From Platanthera guangdongensis (Eukaryota; Streptophyta; Magnoliopsida; Asparagales; Orchidaceae), in NCBI GenBank assembly GCA_039583875.1, contig CM077151.1, positions 120,071,519-120,135,518 of the forward strand: a stretch of 64,000 bases of DNA, read 5' to 3'. The position numbers and the translations under genes were made by a program. Positions 21,530-35,054 of this stretch are shown here, piece after piece. The notes beneath the pieces are model-generated. The model was not told the DNA's origin and ran no database searches. It worked only from the letters and a program-made list of their open reading frames with translations. The first letter of the stretch is position 1. The number at the start of each line of letters is the position of its first letter.

Positions 21530-21541
21530 TGGTATCAAAGC
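21530..21541 (+). other. Primer binding site of SIRE-B1
   Basis: TGGTATCAAAGC, two bases after the LTR; complementary to initiator tRNA-Met with one change. Confidence 0.85.
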
Positions 21542-21632
21542 CTGGATTCCTTTGGTTGTACAAGCTAACCCTTGAACCAAAGATCCTGTGTTAGATCTGT
21601 CCTTCCATTTCTATTAGATATTCACACACAGC

Positions 21633-23708
21633 ATGGCACAAAACAAAGACAATACAAGCACTAGACCTCCAGTTTGCAACCTAAATAGGTTTGCCGTGTA
21701 AAAGGCAAGAATCAAGTTATATATGAACTCTATTGATGATGATATTTTCAATTCCATTGTGGCAGGTCCTCCTCAAGCATCTACCTCTACAACAACCTCC
21801 AGCAACAATACAGTTCCACCAACTGAGTGGACTGAGGCCCAGAAGAAGGCAAAAATTGCTGATGCTAAGGCCATGAATATTCTGGCCCAAACAATGTCAG
21901 ATGATATTTTTCAAAAAGTGGCTTAATGCACATCAGCCAAAGCCATCTGGGATTCCCTCAATCAAATGGTGGATGGATCTGCTGATGAAAGAAAGGATAA
22001 GAGATCCAATCTCATATCCCAATATGAGAATTTCAAGAAGGAGGAAGCTGAATCAGTAGCAGACATGTACAATAGGTTGAGCTCAATCATCAATGAGCTA
22101 ATGACCTTGGACAAGGACATCACCCTCATAGAGGTGAATGATAAAATCCTTATGTTCTTCCCAAGCTCATGGGATTCAAGGATCTGGCCCATCAAGGAGG
22201 CCAGGAGCTTGAATGAGATTTCCACTGAATCTCTTTTAGGAAAGCTTAAGTCCTATGAGCAGCTTATCAAATCTAGAGAAGCAGCTGAACAAAGAACACC
22301 TCCACCAGCAAGGAAGAAGCATAACATCGCATTTAAAGCTGCTGAGGAGACAGAAACTCCAACAATGAATGAAGAACTGATGTCTCTATTTGCCAAGAGA
22401 TTCTACAAGATGGCAAGAAAAGACTTCAGAAGAAAGTCATCCAGACAGGATGAAGGGCCAAGGTATGACAAAACCCCCCTAAAGAAGTGGTGTGCTTTGG
22501 CTGCAAGAAACCTGGACAATTTCTCTCAGAGTGTCCAGAGACTCAGAAGAAGGAGAAAAGAAGAGAGAAGGATACAAGAAGACAGCAAAGCAGCATGCCT
22601 TCCTCTAGTAGACACAATAAGAATGAGAAATGATTTGTAGCTGAAAGCTGGAGTGAAATAGAAGATGAATCCTCATCTTCCATCTCCAGTGAAGAAGAAG
22701 AGGAGGCAAGGGCCAAAGAAGTATGCCTCATGGCCATTAATGCCTCCAGGAGCCAATCAGATGAGGATGCATCTGACAATGAAGAAGTTTCAGAATCTAA
22801 AGCTGACCAGGTATTTTCTTCTTTTGATTATAACTCTGATTCATTCAAATCTGAATTTAAAATCATGTGCATAGATCTAATAAATTCAGAAAAAGAAATT
22901 AAGATACTTAGGGAAAACTAGGAAACCAAGAAAATGTTATTTCTGAAAAACAACAGGTTAAAGGATGAATTAAGTTTAGCTAATGTACAAATTATCCTGT
23001 TAAAGACTGAGTTATGTGAGGCTAAACAACTTGAGGAAAATCTTAATGGGAGAAGCCTCAAGCTGATGGACATTACAAGCACTGTCAATGCCAGACTAAT
23101 TTGCAAGCTGGGCTTGGGTGCTTCATCAAGTTTGCCCCCCATTCTCAAGAAGAATATTTTGACAACCCCCATCAAATTCGTTTCAGCTAAGCAGAAAGAA
23201 ACAATAAACCCTAAACAAGCCATAGAAGAAATTCCCAAATCAAAAGGTCAAAATAAAAAAAATTAGAAAACCTTAGGTAAAAACAAAGTTCACCAGATTT
23301 CGTCGAACTCGGATCGATGAAATGTGGCCAGTTCGTTGAACTCTAGTCGACGAACTCTGAACGCAAACTTAAGCTATAATTATTTGTATAACTGCAATCG
23401 ACAAACTTTGTATGGTTCGTCAAGCAGAGATCGACGAACGTGGGGCACAAAAAATCACTATGTTCATTCTCTAGGCAGAGATCGACGATCTCATCCCAAT
23501 TCATCGAACTCTGGTCGACGAACTCACAACAATTTGTCGAACCCAGAAAGACTTAACAAAAATTATAACTATAACAGCAATTCTAGTAAATCCAGAAAAC
23601 CATTTAGTCCATTAGCTGACTGGATAATTCCACCAAGAAGATATCATCCTCTAGGATACAAATCTCCACCAGAATTCTCTGTGATATCTAGTTTTTCATA
23701 TCAATAAT
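21633..23708 (+). pseudogene. gag: SIRE-B1 gag (frameshifts and stops)
   Basis: The ATG at 21633 (MAQNKDN) follows the leader. The N-terminal Gag domain reads through IKLYMNSIDDDIFNSI, DAKAMNILAQTMSDD, RSNLISQYENFKKEEAES and SLLGKLKSYEQLI. Stops occur near 21700 (Trp in SIRE-B2) and at 21924-21926 (Glu in SIRE-B2). Near 22480-22540 a zinc knuckle CFGCKKPGQFLSEC is readable in a shifted frame, with the His changed to Gln. An acidic Ser/Glu-rich region and a coiled-coil-like stretch (22660-23120) follow. The C-terminal part (23299-23541) contains the SIRE-B dyads, here translated as Arg/Ser/Asn-rich sequence, before a stop at 23706-23708. Confidence 0.82.
23299..23541. repeat. Dyads TTCGTCGA-N7-TCGACGAA in the gag 3' end of SIRE-B1
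   Basis: Four dyads with 8-bp arms and a 7-bp spacer, some with one or two changes (TTCGTCGA/TCGATGAA, TTCGTTGA/TCGACGAA, TTCGTCAA/TCGACGAA, TTCATCGA/TCGACGAA), plus loose half-sites. The reading frame passes through them. Confidence 0.8.
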
Positions 23709-26700
23709 ATAAAGGACCCAAGGTAACCTGATTCAAGAACAACCAACTTTTTTTACTGCAGGAAAAGGGATGTCTAGTGAATAATCAAACTTGGTACCTG
23801 GACAGTGGATGCTCCAAACACATGACTGGCAGCAAGGATAATTTAATCAACTACAAGTCCAAGCTGGGGCCAAAGGTAATCTTTGGTTATTCAAAGTGTG
23901 GCCAGTCAGAAGGTTATGGAGAAGTGAAAATTGGAGCTGTCACCTTCAAGAAAGTGACATATGTCAGAGGACTCAAACATAACCTCATCTCCATAAGTCA
24001 ATTATGTGATGAAGGTTATCAAGTACACTTTAACTCAACCTCCGCACTATCTCTAATAAAGAAAAACAAATTGTTTTAATTGGAAATAGATAAGGAAATA
24101 TATATTTAGTTGATTTCTATTCTGCCAATTCAGACATTTATTTGCTTAATATTGTTTCCAATCAAAATGAACTTTGACATAAAAGGCTACGTCATGTTAA
24201 CATGAAAAAACATTGCTAGGTTATCTAAAGACAGTCTTGTAAGAGGCTTACCTTCTGGTCCCTACAAGAAGGAAGGCCTTTGCAGGGCTTGTCAACTAGG
24301 CAAGCAAACTAAAACTAGCTTTAAGTCAGTTAATAAAAGTGATTCACCTATGATTTTGTATTTGCGACACATGGATCTCTTTGGACCCATTACTGTACAA
24401 TGATTAGGAGGGAAATCCTATACCTTAGTTATTATAGATGACTTCTCAAGGTTCACTTCGGTGTTCTTTCTGAGATCTAAGTCAGATACCTTTAAAGTTC
24501 TTACAGATTTTCTCAGGACCATACCGATTGAGTACTCTACTCATGTTGCATTGATAAGAAGTGATCATGGTAAAAAGTTTGAGTGTCTTCTTATAGATGA
24601 GTTTTGTGAGAAGGAAGGCATCAAAAACTGTTTCTCAGCTCCTAGAACTCCCCAACAAAATGGTGTAGCTGAAAGAAAATATAGGACCCTAATTGAAGCT
24701 GCAGGCACATTACTTGCAGATGCTTACTTGCCACTAACCTTTTGGGCAGAGGCTGTAAGCACAACAAACTATATCCTGAACAGGAGCTTGATACATAAAC
24801 TGAAGAATAAGACACCCTATGAATTACTTAAAGGGAAGAAACCTAAAATCAACTATTTTAAAGTATTTGGATGTATATGTTATATACATAACAATAATAA
24901 GAAATACATTAGAAAGTTTGAAGCTAAGGCTGAAGAGGGAATTTTTCTAGGATTTCCCAAGTAAGCAAAGCTTATAGGGTCTTTAACAAATCCTCCTTGA
25001 AAATTGAAGAATTTATTCATGTTACTTTTGATGAGGCAAACATGTCTTGCAAGGAGAAATAGATTTCTACCAATAATACTTTGCAGGTACCTCACTTGTG
25101 TGAGAATTTGGATGGACTAAGCCTCACCCACGAGGTTCCAACACATCCTTCTCCATAAGTTAATGAAGAAAGTGAAAAGAAAACACTGAGGAAGTTGAAC
25201 CTCATCCAACAGCAAATATAATTCCACAAGAGGAATTAATACAAAATGTTGTTGCTGAACCAACTCCACCAAATGATCTTGTCACAGTCAGGGATCACCC
25301 CAGATCCCAAGTAATTGGAGACATGTCAGCAAGTGTGCAGACAAGGCATCAACTCAACCAAGACTTGACGCATGCATGTTTTCTCTCTCAGGTTGAACCT
25401 CAATCCATAAAAGATGTTGAGCAAGATCCCCACTAGATCATTGCAATGCAAGAGAAACTTAACCAATTTGAGAGATGTAGAGTCTGGGATTTTGTTCCAA
25501 GACCCTAAGACTACCCAGTCATTGGAACCAAATGAGTATACAAAAATAAATTGGATGCCTAAGGTACAATTATGAGGAACAGGGCTATGCTTGTTATTCA
25601 AGGATACATGCAAGAAGAAGCCATATATTATTATTAAACCTTTGCACTAGTTGCAAGGTTAGAGGCCATCAGAATTTTCTGGCCTATACTGCCTACAAGA
25701 AATTCAAGGTGTATCAAATGGATATGAAGAGTGCATTTCGGAATGGAGTACTTAAAGAAGAGGTTTATTTTGAACAACCTCCAGGTTTTGTCTCTCAAAC
25801 TCATCCTTATCATATATTTAAATTGCATAAAGCTCTATATGGTCCAAAGCAAGCTGCAAGAGCTTGGTATGAGACCCTAGCTAGATTTTTGATAGAGCAT
25901 TAATTCATTAGAGGCATAGTAGATAAAACACTTTTCACTAGACATCATAAGGATCAAACCTTGTTAGTACAAATATATGTGGGTGACGTTATATTTGGGT
26001 CTACTGATTCCAAATTATGCAAGAGGTTCTCTGACCTCATGCATTTAAAATTTGAAGTGAGTAGCATGGGTGAGCTCTCTTACTTCCTTGGTCTACAAGT
26101 GAAGAAGCTTCCTGATGGCATCTTCATCTCCCAAGCTAAATATGCTAAAGAGCTTATAAAGAAGTTTGGAATGGTTGATGCCTCAGCAAAGAAAACACCC
26201 TTGGCTACAAATGCTGTAATATACTCTGATGCACATGGGAAACTTGTGGATCAGAAACTATATAGGGGCATTGTTGGGTCCCTACTATACCTTACAACAA
26301 GCAGACCTGATATTATATTTGTCACATGCCTCTGTGTTAGGTTCCAAGTGAACCCTAAAGAATCTCACCTAATTTCTTAAAAAGAATTTTGAGATATATA
26401 AAGAGTTGTCCTAGTCTAGGCCTATGGTATCCTACTGAGTCAAAATTTGAGTTAACTGGATACTCAGATGCTGACTTTGCAGGATGCAGGGTGGTCATAA
26501 AAAGCACCTCAGGAACTTGCCTGTTCCTTGGGATGAGATAGTGTCTTGGTTCTGTAAGAAACAATCATCTGTATTCACTTCAACTGCTAAAGCAGAGTAC
26601 ATTGCACCTGGCAGCTGCTATTCACATATGTTGTGGATTCAGAATCAACTACTGGACTATGGTCTCAACTTAAATAATTCAACTCTACTCAGTGATAACA

Positions 26701-26927
26701 CAAGTGCTATAGACATATCACAAAATCCAGTCCATCACAGCAGGACTAAGTATATAGACATTAGGCATCATTTCATTAGAGAGTGTGTAGACAAAAACAA
26801 AATTAAACTTGTCTATATCTACACTGATTTACAAAGAGCTGACATTTTCACTAAACCTCTGGATGAAAGAAACCACTTGTTCTTTATAAATTAGCTTGGA
26901 ATGATTAATCGAGAAGACTTAGTTTAG
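23709..26927 (+). pseudogene. pol: SIRE-B1 pol: protease, integrase, RT, RNase H (decayed)
   Basis: Protease WYLDSGCSKHMTG with DSG at 23801-23809. Integrase: the HHCC region near 24150-24310 has stops; the core has MDLFGP, IRSDHGKKFE and NGVAERKYRTL (24370-24690) and FGCICYIHNN after it. RT starts near 25500 with several stops. [25 protein letters not shown] is present in spirit near 25718-25790, and the catalytic box reads YVGD at 25976-25987, so one of the two metal-binding Asp residues is lost. RNase H (26460-26640) follows a frameshift near 26380-26480. The final stop is TAG at 26925-26927. Clearly inactive. Confidence 0.86.
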
Positions 26928-26939
26928 TTTCTGTCTGTA

Positions 26940-27016
26940 CTCGATGAATTAGCCAAAGTTCGTCGAACGGAGTTCGACGAACTGGGGAAAGTTCTTGAGA
27001 TATTCGTCGAACGGAG
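26940..27016. promoter_or_regulatory. Dyad cluster between pol and env-like ORF of SIRE-B1
   Basis: One perfect TTCGTCGA (26959-26966) - 7 bp - TCGACGAA (26974-26981) dyad, with partial sites on both sides, about 110 bp before the env-like ATG. SIRE-B2 has five dyads at this place. Confidence 0.75.
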
Positions 27017-27087
27017 GACTTTGACCTCCGTCCCGTGCTTTCAGTTCCTTTGCACTTGAAATTCGTTTTTCTCTTACAAGTGCTCTA

Positions 27088-30086
27088 ATGGCGATTCCAG
27101 CAGGAACTCTAGCGGCAATGAAATTTGATACTGGATTCGATGTGGATTTCGACTCCTTCCAACACTCCGACCCCATCTTCCTGGGAATACTACAATTACT
27201 TGAATACCAGCAACTAAAAACTCTATTGTCGACTAGAATCAAGATATCTGCCACAGAAATCAGGGAATGGGTGTACATCTCTGCCACAACAGATGACAAT
27301 ACCATGACCCGCACTATAGCGTGTAATACTGTTTCTCTCACTCCCGCCATTTTAACAGAAATATTTGGCTTAAGTAATGGTGAAGAGGATTTAGAAATAG
27401 ATACTGAAGAGTATGATGAGATGCTAAGTCTAATGGGTTATTCTGGACAAACACCCAATATGTTGCTGAAGAAACATCTTTTTGCTGAATTTAAATTCTT
27501 AGCAGATATAATGGGAAAAGTGTTGCTAGGCAAGTACACAGCCCATGACTACATAACCAGGCACCAATTCCTGGTTATGTGTGCAGTGGTGAACAATAAA
27601 AGGGTGAACAGGGAACATATCATGTTTGATCTTATTAATAAAAAGAATACTAAAAAGGAAGTCAGTTTTGGAAGGATCTTGGGGATCTTCCTCAAAGAAA
27701 AGGCTGCTGAATCCCAGGTCTCCCAGACTATATTCATAAATGCCTCTAAGAGGCTAACTTGTGCCCTTTTTGGCAAGTGGGAGTGGACCATCACAAAGCC
27801 CTCCAAGGCTCCCTCTTCCACAAGTGCTTCTGAAAGTACAAGGGCTTCTCCAGCCACTCCCCACCCTTCTGAAGAGATCCCTCCGACACCTCCATCCTCC
27901 TCCACCATTACTTCTCTACACCAACCAAACCAACAACCACAACAACAACCTCAACAACTTGCTCATCTTCCTACTCTAGCTACATCTCCTAAAACCTCTC
28001 CACCAATAGATCTCACTGGCATCCCCTCTTCCCCCATTCAGGAATATCATCAACCCTCTCCATCTCAATAACCACAACCAACCCCACCTCAGTCCCCCCA
28101 TGATACCCACATTCCTTCACCACCTTCATCTCCCTTACCTCCCCATCTAGCCAACATCCCAACATTCAATCTACTCTCCTCCCCTCTCAACACTCCTTCT
28201 GCACAAGATACAAACATGCAAGATGCTATCACTCCTACTCCACCATCAACTTCCATTCCTCCATCTGTTTCCCCTCAAACACCTTCCATTCCACAATCTG
28301 CAAATCAACCGTTGGAATCCTCCACCATTTCATCTCTTATTTCACTGCCTACTCCTCTCCTCAAGAATCTTATAGGAGAGGCCATTATACCTCTTGCTAC
28401 TTCTATATCCTCCCTTGCTGCTCAAATAACTGCCTCTTTGCTGCCCCCTCTTCAGTAAGGGGTCTGACTCCAGTTTGCACTGAAACTAGACAGGGGGAGA
28501 TACTAGATGAAGAAGCAGCAACAATAACAGTAGTATCCCAAGCAGCAGTTACAGCAGCAATAACAGTACTAGCAACAGCAACAGCAGAATTCGCAGCAGC
28601 AGATACTGATTTAGATTTATCTGATTTATCTAATTTTATAGATTTTATTGATACTGAAATGGATGTGGATGAGATTGCCACAGAAGAAATTAGTAATGGT
28701 GGTGATTATATCATTAATCCCACAGTTGATTTGTCAAGTCTGTTAAGAATTTTTGATCCAGCTTATTTGAGCCTTCCTTCAAAATATAGTACTAAGCCAT
28801 ACTTGGCTATAATCCCATACACCACACCAATAAGCCCCAAAGTTGCCAAGCAACTCAAGAAAATTTTTGCTACTCCAGTGTCTCCAGCCATCTCATCTCC
28901 ACATAAGGCTGACTCAGTCATCATTTCATCCCCTCTATAGAGCATTTATGCTCTAGTTTTTATAATGGATGATTCCCCCATGCCTGATCTGGATGAACTG
29001 ATCATGGCTGATATATAAGAGGAAAATAATTCAGCTGCTGAAAGCACTAAAGTATACAGCTCTCCAGCTCCTGCTCCAGCCCCAGTCCCAGCTCTTCCTT
29101 CAGTTACTACTCAGGCTGAAAAGCCAATTGTCAAATCAGTACTAAAGGACATTGATGCCTTATATGATGCTCCTCCAGATTTTGATGATGATGATGATGA
29201 AGATGAGGACTCAAATGAAGAACCTAAGAAAAAGAAAGCTTCTAATAAGAGGAAAGCTCCTCCACCTCCTATTCCAAATCCCAACCCAACAAATGACACA
29301 CCCTATTACATACTCCAAAAGATCACTCCTTACAAGGGCATGCCAGCTTGGATGTGGCTGTCCAAAAATGAACAGATAGAAAGGAAAAGAAGCAGAAGAT
29401 ATTCTCCACCTCCACAAAGATTCAGGAAGGATCCTCCTCCACCTCCTCCTCCAGCTGCTGGTGCTTTAGGCACAACATCTCAAAGGTATACCCACTTTCA
29501 AACATACCAAATACATCAGAGTAGATCTTCATCTTCAGGAAGCAGCCAGCAGAGACATTACTCATCTGACAAGTAGCACCAAAAATAACAGCAGCAGCAT
29601 CAACAACAAAAACAGCAACAACTCCCTGAACATCAAAAAGTTGAAAGCTCTAACAGACCTGCTTCCCATGTATCATTTGAAGATCTTGAAACAGCTAAAA
29701 CAGCAAGGATGGCCAGGTTCCAGGAACTGGTTGGCCTTTCCATGATCAACAAAGCTAGTGCTGAAGGGAAAGATACAACAGAATACACAACAATGTCCAA
29801 GTACAGGAAGGAAGAGTTGAACAGGTTTGCTAAAGCTAATAAATGTTTCAATGTTGATGACTATATGAAATTGCATTCAGAAGCAGTAGTGCCCAGGGCT
29901 ACATCACAAAAAATCATAGGGGCTGCTGACATGACTATGACAAAGGTGCAAGCTGCTGATCCCAACAGGGAAATCATATTCACTCAGTCTGGAGAAAAAG
30001 GCAAAGAGGAGAAGCAAAAAGGAGAAAAAGCAAAAGAAGTGAAACCTGAGCTGTTAAGTTTGAGTTGTTTTGAAACTACTTATTAA
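27088..30086 (+). pseudogene. SIRE-B1 env-like ORF (post-pol ORF), broken
   Basis: The ATG at 27088 (MAIPAGTLAAMKFDTGFD) opens 327 codons to a TAA at 28069-28071 and continues in frame to 28458. The reading then moves to another frame (from about 28490) that goes on to 30086 with stops near 28938, 29018 and 29574. The N-terminal 130 residues are the folded-looking part; residues 77-96 share the pattern V..LT..IL..IFGL with the SIRE-A post-pol ORF. The middle is Pro/Ser/Thr-rich, then acidic (DDDDDEDED), then basic and Gln-rich, ending in a charged helical segment (RMARFQELVGLSMINKASAE). No signal peptide or membrane span is evident. Confidence 0.78.
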
Positions 30087-30230
30087 TTTCTTGATACAAA
30101 GCTTACTGTGTATATATATATCTCTTGCATGTGTTAGTTTTTCCCTCTAGATATATGTTTTCCTGCTTTATAAATTTTTTTGTTTCATTATGAGTCTGTA
30201 ATTAGTGACATCAACCAAATATAGGGAGAT
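30087..30230 (+). other. 3' untranslated region and polypurine tract of SIRE-B1
   Basis: AT-rich tail of the element ending in ATATAGGGAGAT, directly before the 3' LTR. Confidence 0.75.
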
Positions 30231-32167
30231 TGTTGGATCCCTAGTTTGATTGTGGCTAGTTTCACTAAGTTAGGATCATCTAACCCAACATGTATAGCCA
30301 GGGTCATGGTTATGTCTTAGAGTATAGGCCAAGTCCTTAGAGTTAACACTACATGGACCAGCCATCAAGAGACTGCATAAAGACTCAAGACTTAGAGAAA
30401 TTTCAGAGATTCAGAAAATGAGTTCGACGTTCGTCGAACTCAGGTCGACGAAAGCCGTGCTCGGATCGACGATCTCAGAGAAAATTCTCTGAGCTGAGCT
30501 CGATGAACTTGGGACTCAGGTCGACGATTTATGGACACTACTTCAACATTTCAAGTTCAGAATTTCTCTGAACTCCACTCGACGAACTTGGTATTCAGGT
30601 CGACGATCTATGAGCATTCTACTTCAACAACTTATTCCAGAAACAAGTAAATATTCTAAGTCTAGGATCATACTCCATTCGACGAATTCACCTTCTCAGC
30701 TCGACAAACTGAGACCACATTCCTGGCAAGACTTATCTAGCAGTTAGAAGTTCTCAGGTCGACGAATCCAGTTCTCAGGTCGATGAATCTAGTTCTCAGG
30801 TCGACAATTTCAGGCAACTCCACTTTAACACTTCATTACAGAGACATCTAGAATATTCTAAGTCCAAAAACACTTTGCTGAACTCCAGTCGACGAACTTA
30901 GATTATCAGCTCGACGAACTTAATGCACAGAATTGGCAAGGTTCTGGAGAAAGTAGTTGTCTGTTCTGCGGTCGACGATCTTGGATCTCAGCTCGACGAA
31001 CAACTATTATCAGATCGACGAACTTAATTTCTCAACTCTACGAACTGTGGACTCAGCTCGACGAATTCTATTCTCTGTTTGACAATTCCAGACTTAGTTA
31101 TTTTCATCCATCTGTCCTTATTCTATGATAAGAATTCCTGAGTAATCAATGCTAAAATATTCTCTGATTATTACCATTAGAAGCAAGCATTGATTACGGT
31201 CTTCATCGGGATTATTGGTTGCTGTTTTTCAATGGGACAGTTGGGGAAATCATTCAATGCAAAATATTCTCCAGGCCGTCAGCAATGAATGCCGAAGAAT
31301 TTCAAATTTCAAAAGGAAGATAATATGGAAAATACAAATAGGGATTTTCCATCTCCTTCTTAGACAGACAGGCAGACAGACAATCAGTGTAAATCAAGCA
31401 TCAAGAATCTTCTGCTGCTTTATCTCTCGACAGCACTCTGAGACAAAAAGAAATAGAAAGCTGATACAGAAAAAAAAGAAGCCCTAACCAGAGAAAGAAC
31501 ACAAAAAGCTGAAGAAGAAGAAGAACATCCAATCCAAATCAAGATTCTTCTTCTGTCTTCTGTCAGGACTCTTCAAAGGACAACAAATTTTCTATCAGCC
31601 AAGAAGTTCCAGGAGTTCATCTGGTTAAAGCAACAGTTTGAAGGCCTATCACCCTGAAGCAAAGCTCCATCTTTCGTGAACCATTCAATATCTCAGGGGG
31701 AGCCTTTGCTAACATCAAATCCACACAAGCCTTCTCAGTTGTTGTGAGAAAGAGAAGACATAATCAATCTCTCATCCTCCCACTGTAAAAGGGTTCTTAA
31801 CTCCCTTCAAAAGTTACTCCTGGTTGCAAGTCACCTAACCAAAAGATTTGAGGTTTGGTTTTTGAGCACCTGATCAAAAGTTCATTGGTGTCAGGCACCT
31901 GATCAAAAATCTGAGTGGATTCCTACCAGGGTGGTAGAAGAGTGGATGTACCCAGGTTGGGGAACCACTATAAATTTCTTGTGTTGTATGGTTGCTCTTT
32001 TCTTTTGTTTCTTGCTGTGGATGTAATAGTTAAGATTGCTGTGTTTGTGCTTTAATTTAATTCCTGCAGCACTAGGACTAAATTGAAGTGGTAGAAAATT
32101 TTATAAAAACCCTAAATACTCTATTCACCCCCCTCTAGAGTATTCCAGATCTAACCCCTCACTTTCA
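30231..32167 (+). repeat. 3' LTR of SIRE-B1 (1937 bp)
   Basis: Same ends as the 5' copy (TGTTGGATCC...CTTTCA), followed by the TAGTA duplication. It carries its own TCGACGA cluster (30422-31075) and hairpin series. Most differences from the 5' copy are transitions. Confidence 0.93.
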
Positions 32168-32172
32168 TAGTA

Positions 32173-34796
32173 CCTTAACTTATATGAATGCCCATACAAA
32201 CTTATAAGTTAAGGTTTCTAGAAATATAACTTATCATATAAAAGATCCCATACTAATTTATATGATAATGATCTATGGTGCGTATGACCTACTATGAATG
32301 TATGATATGCATGCGTTTTATGGTTCATGTAAGTGCAACTCACACACACGGCTCTGTGATAATAGCCCTTTAGTTCCCGCATTTTGGAGCTAGCATCACT
32401 CTCTGGTACCACGTTGTGGCTACGACAGTAGTGGAGAGGGTGTCTACACTCCTAGGCGAGTATACACACTAACAGGTCGAGACCTCCAATACGCCTCTGT
32501 ACACGTCCTAGGTGCACTCTAGAGTCTTTGTGCACTATTTGCTGGATACCCACTAGTCTTTTTGGTCAAGTGTGCGTTCTTGGGGATCGTCCTCCATACA
32601 GGAGTGTAAAACCACCCACTGGCCCCTCAAACTATCATGCCTCGCCAGAGTTACCGTATTTCCATCAGTGTGACGATTGGCCAAGTACTGCATGACCCAC
32701 CACAGGTTTATGCACATGCAAGATATTACAACCCAAGTCTCCAACTCGCAGGACCAAACCTGTCCTAATATCAACTCCCGAGCCTCCAGCTCGCAGGACC
32801 AACCCGTCCTGAAACTCTCCAACCCATCACGGGTGAGATTGCACATTAGTGCCTTAATTCTGAATCCCTCCAACCCTTCACGGGTGAGAATGAACATCAG
32901 TGTCTTAGCCTATTAGACTACACTTGTCTAATGTTTGTTATACCTAGCAGTTTAGAGTTAATCCCAGGACTGCCCAGGACATGCCCGGTGAAGGGCACTC
33001 AAGGTCACTAGGAACTACGATGGGCTGAAACCCAAAGCTCCCTTTCACAAGGATATTTATTTTTATTATTGTCTACCCATGATCCATACCCAGCTCTCGT
33101 TATTACGCTGGCACGAACCTAGTGACCTAAGTTATTATTGGGAATCGGCGGTCTTCATCGATCTCTGTTCTAGCTACTGTCCTTGGGATCTTGCACTCTA
33201 TCGCTCGATACTTTAAAGTGATCTACTAGACACCAATCAAGGTTTGTCTTCCCAATATAGTTATCAACACAACCTTATATCGTATCCCCTGTGGGTCCCG
33301 ATAACATGTGCTATATTTTTTTGCTTAGCACGCCCATGACCTAATGTTGACCCGTATGACGTGTCTTCCAAACTCTTGGGTCAAATATACCTAATTATTC
33401 ATCATGGTTGTTATGACGTATGGTAATGATTGATATAGGTTTCATTATTTTTTTAGGGATTAAGGGCCAAAGTTAATTCTTTTAATTGTGCGACCGGGGT
33501 CACCTTGAACATGATGTACTAGATATAATGGTTCAACTAGCGTAAGGAATTTTCTAGGTGTTCCATAAGGTTAAATATTACTGCCTATCAGGTTTCATGA
33601 TTTTTCCATGCAAATTTCTTTTTATTTCCCATTTAATATTAAAATTCCAACTTGATCACTTTCCAAATAAAGTACCTCAACTACATAAACAAAAATTCTG
33701 AGAAAATTAGTGGGTATTCAAGTTGATATAATAATTCTAAGTACAAAATTTCCAAACCTTAAACAGTGATCTGACCTATCTTATATCTATTTAAACAATA
33801 TTACCAAAATGCCATTATTAGGATTTTCAACATATAGATACATCCAAAAATTCTGAAATAATTTATCAGGAATCTAATAAATGAAACAAACTACGGCAAA
33901 GTTTTCCATAATTTTAAAAAACAAATTTTCTTTATTTTTAATTTATTTACATAAGGGGGCAAAATGGTAAAATCTTCTTAAAATCCAAGTTAACATTATT
34001 TAACAGTCCCATAAATTTTACAGAGGTGAACAATGTCCTATTAGTACTAGTGACAAAAGTTCAGTATTTAATGAACTCATTTGCCCTAATTTCCAAATGT
34101 ATTTCCTAACTAGGCATATTTCCAATAATTGCAAATAATGAGATTTTTAATCCCAAAAATCCCAAATTTCCCATGGGAGGTATATTCAATTCCCATGAGC
34201 CTCTTTCCAAAGTTTCATGGACATGCAATGATCCAATTGGGCTAAACTCAAATCTTTCTATTTTTACTATTGGCACCCAAATTTGAATGTGCCAATCTCA
34301 TGCATGTGGGATTTCCCAAACATGCAGAGGTTAAAATGACGTGAAATCTCTACCATGGTTTTATCTTGACCTTAATGACCATCTCACCCAAATTTGGGGG
34401 CCTTTGGAATCATATGACTCCAAAAATACACTTAATTTAATTTTTCGTATTTCATGAAATACTATAGAAAACTTTTGACCAAAAATTCTCATTTTTGGTC
34501 AGAGACTAGTATTACCCCTAACACAAGCCTGGCCAAAATTTCAGGTCATGGTGACTTATGGTTTGGCTTGAGCATTTATTTTAATATTTGCCCTAACCTT
34601 GGACCAGCCATGATAGAATGGCCCTACAGGGAGTTCTACGTACCAAAATTTGATTTTAGGGTGTCATTTTAAAGGTACAGTCAAGCCCTATATTTTTCAT
34701 TTTGTTATCTACCTATGAAAATGCCTTTAGTAGGCCTAAATTGAACAGGCAAAATCACTATAAATGTTTGACAGAATTTACACTATTCATAATAAT
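32173..34796 (-). repeat. Tekay-2 5' LTR, segment 2
   Basis: Non-coding continuation of the long LTR after SIRE-B1. It includes two imperfect short tandem duplications (32728-32910: CTCGCAGGACCAA twice and CTTCACGGGTGAGA-like twice). The rest is AT-rich single-copy-looking DNA with no supportable gene. It ends at the ATAAT target copy (34792-34796). Confidence 0.65.
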
Positions 34797-35054
34797 TGAA
34801 AGAATTAGTGCCTAACCACCTAGAGAGGGGGTGAATAGGTGTAATTCCTGTTTTTCTTTTAAGGCAGCAAATCTATTCAGTTGTTTACTTAGCAGCAGTA
34901 AATGTTACAGCTAACACAGCACAGATTCACAGAATTATCACAACACAGATTGCACACAGATTTTTATAGTGGTTCCCCAATGTCTGGGTACATACACTTT
35001 CCCCCTTCGCCTATCTAGCAGTGTGCTAGATTCGGCCTAACTTCTTCACTTCTC

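Larger units (their letters stand above)
19594..32167 (+). mobile_element. SIRE-B1: complete Sirevirus-type copia element, TSD TAGTA
   Basis: 12.6 kb with both LTRs (19594-21527 and 30231-32167), primer site, gag, pol, spacer, env-like ORF and polypurine tract. It is flanked by perfect TAGTA duplications (19589-19593 and 32168-32172). In the first 300 bp the two LTRs differ at roughly one base in twenty by eye, so the insertion is not recent. All ORFs carry stops or frameshifts. SIRE-B differs from SIRE-A in its LTR and gag sequence but has the same architecture. Confidence 0.93.

Noticed and set aside
34454..34672. 72-codon plus-strand ORF as a host gene
   Set aside because: No recognisable domain, sits inside the Tekay-2 LTR, composition like its non-coding surroundings.
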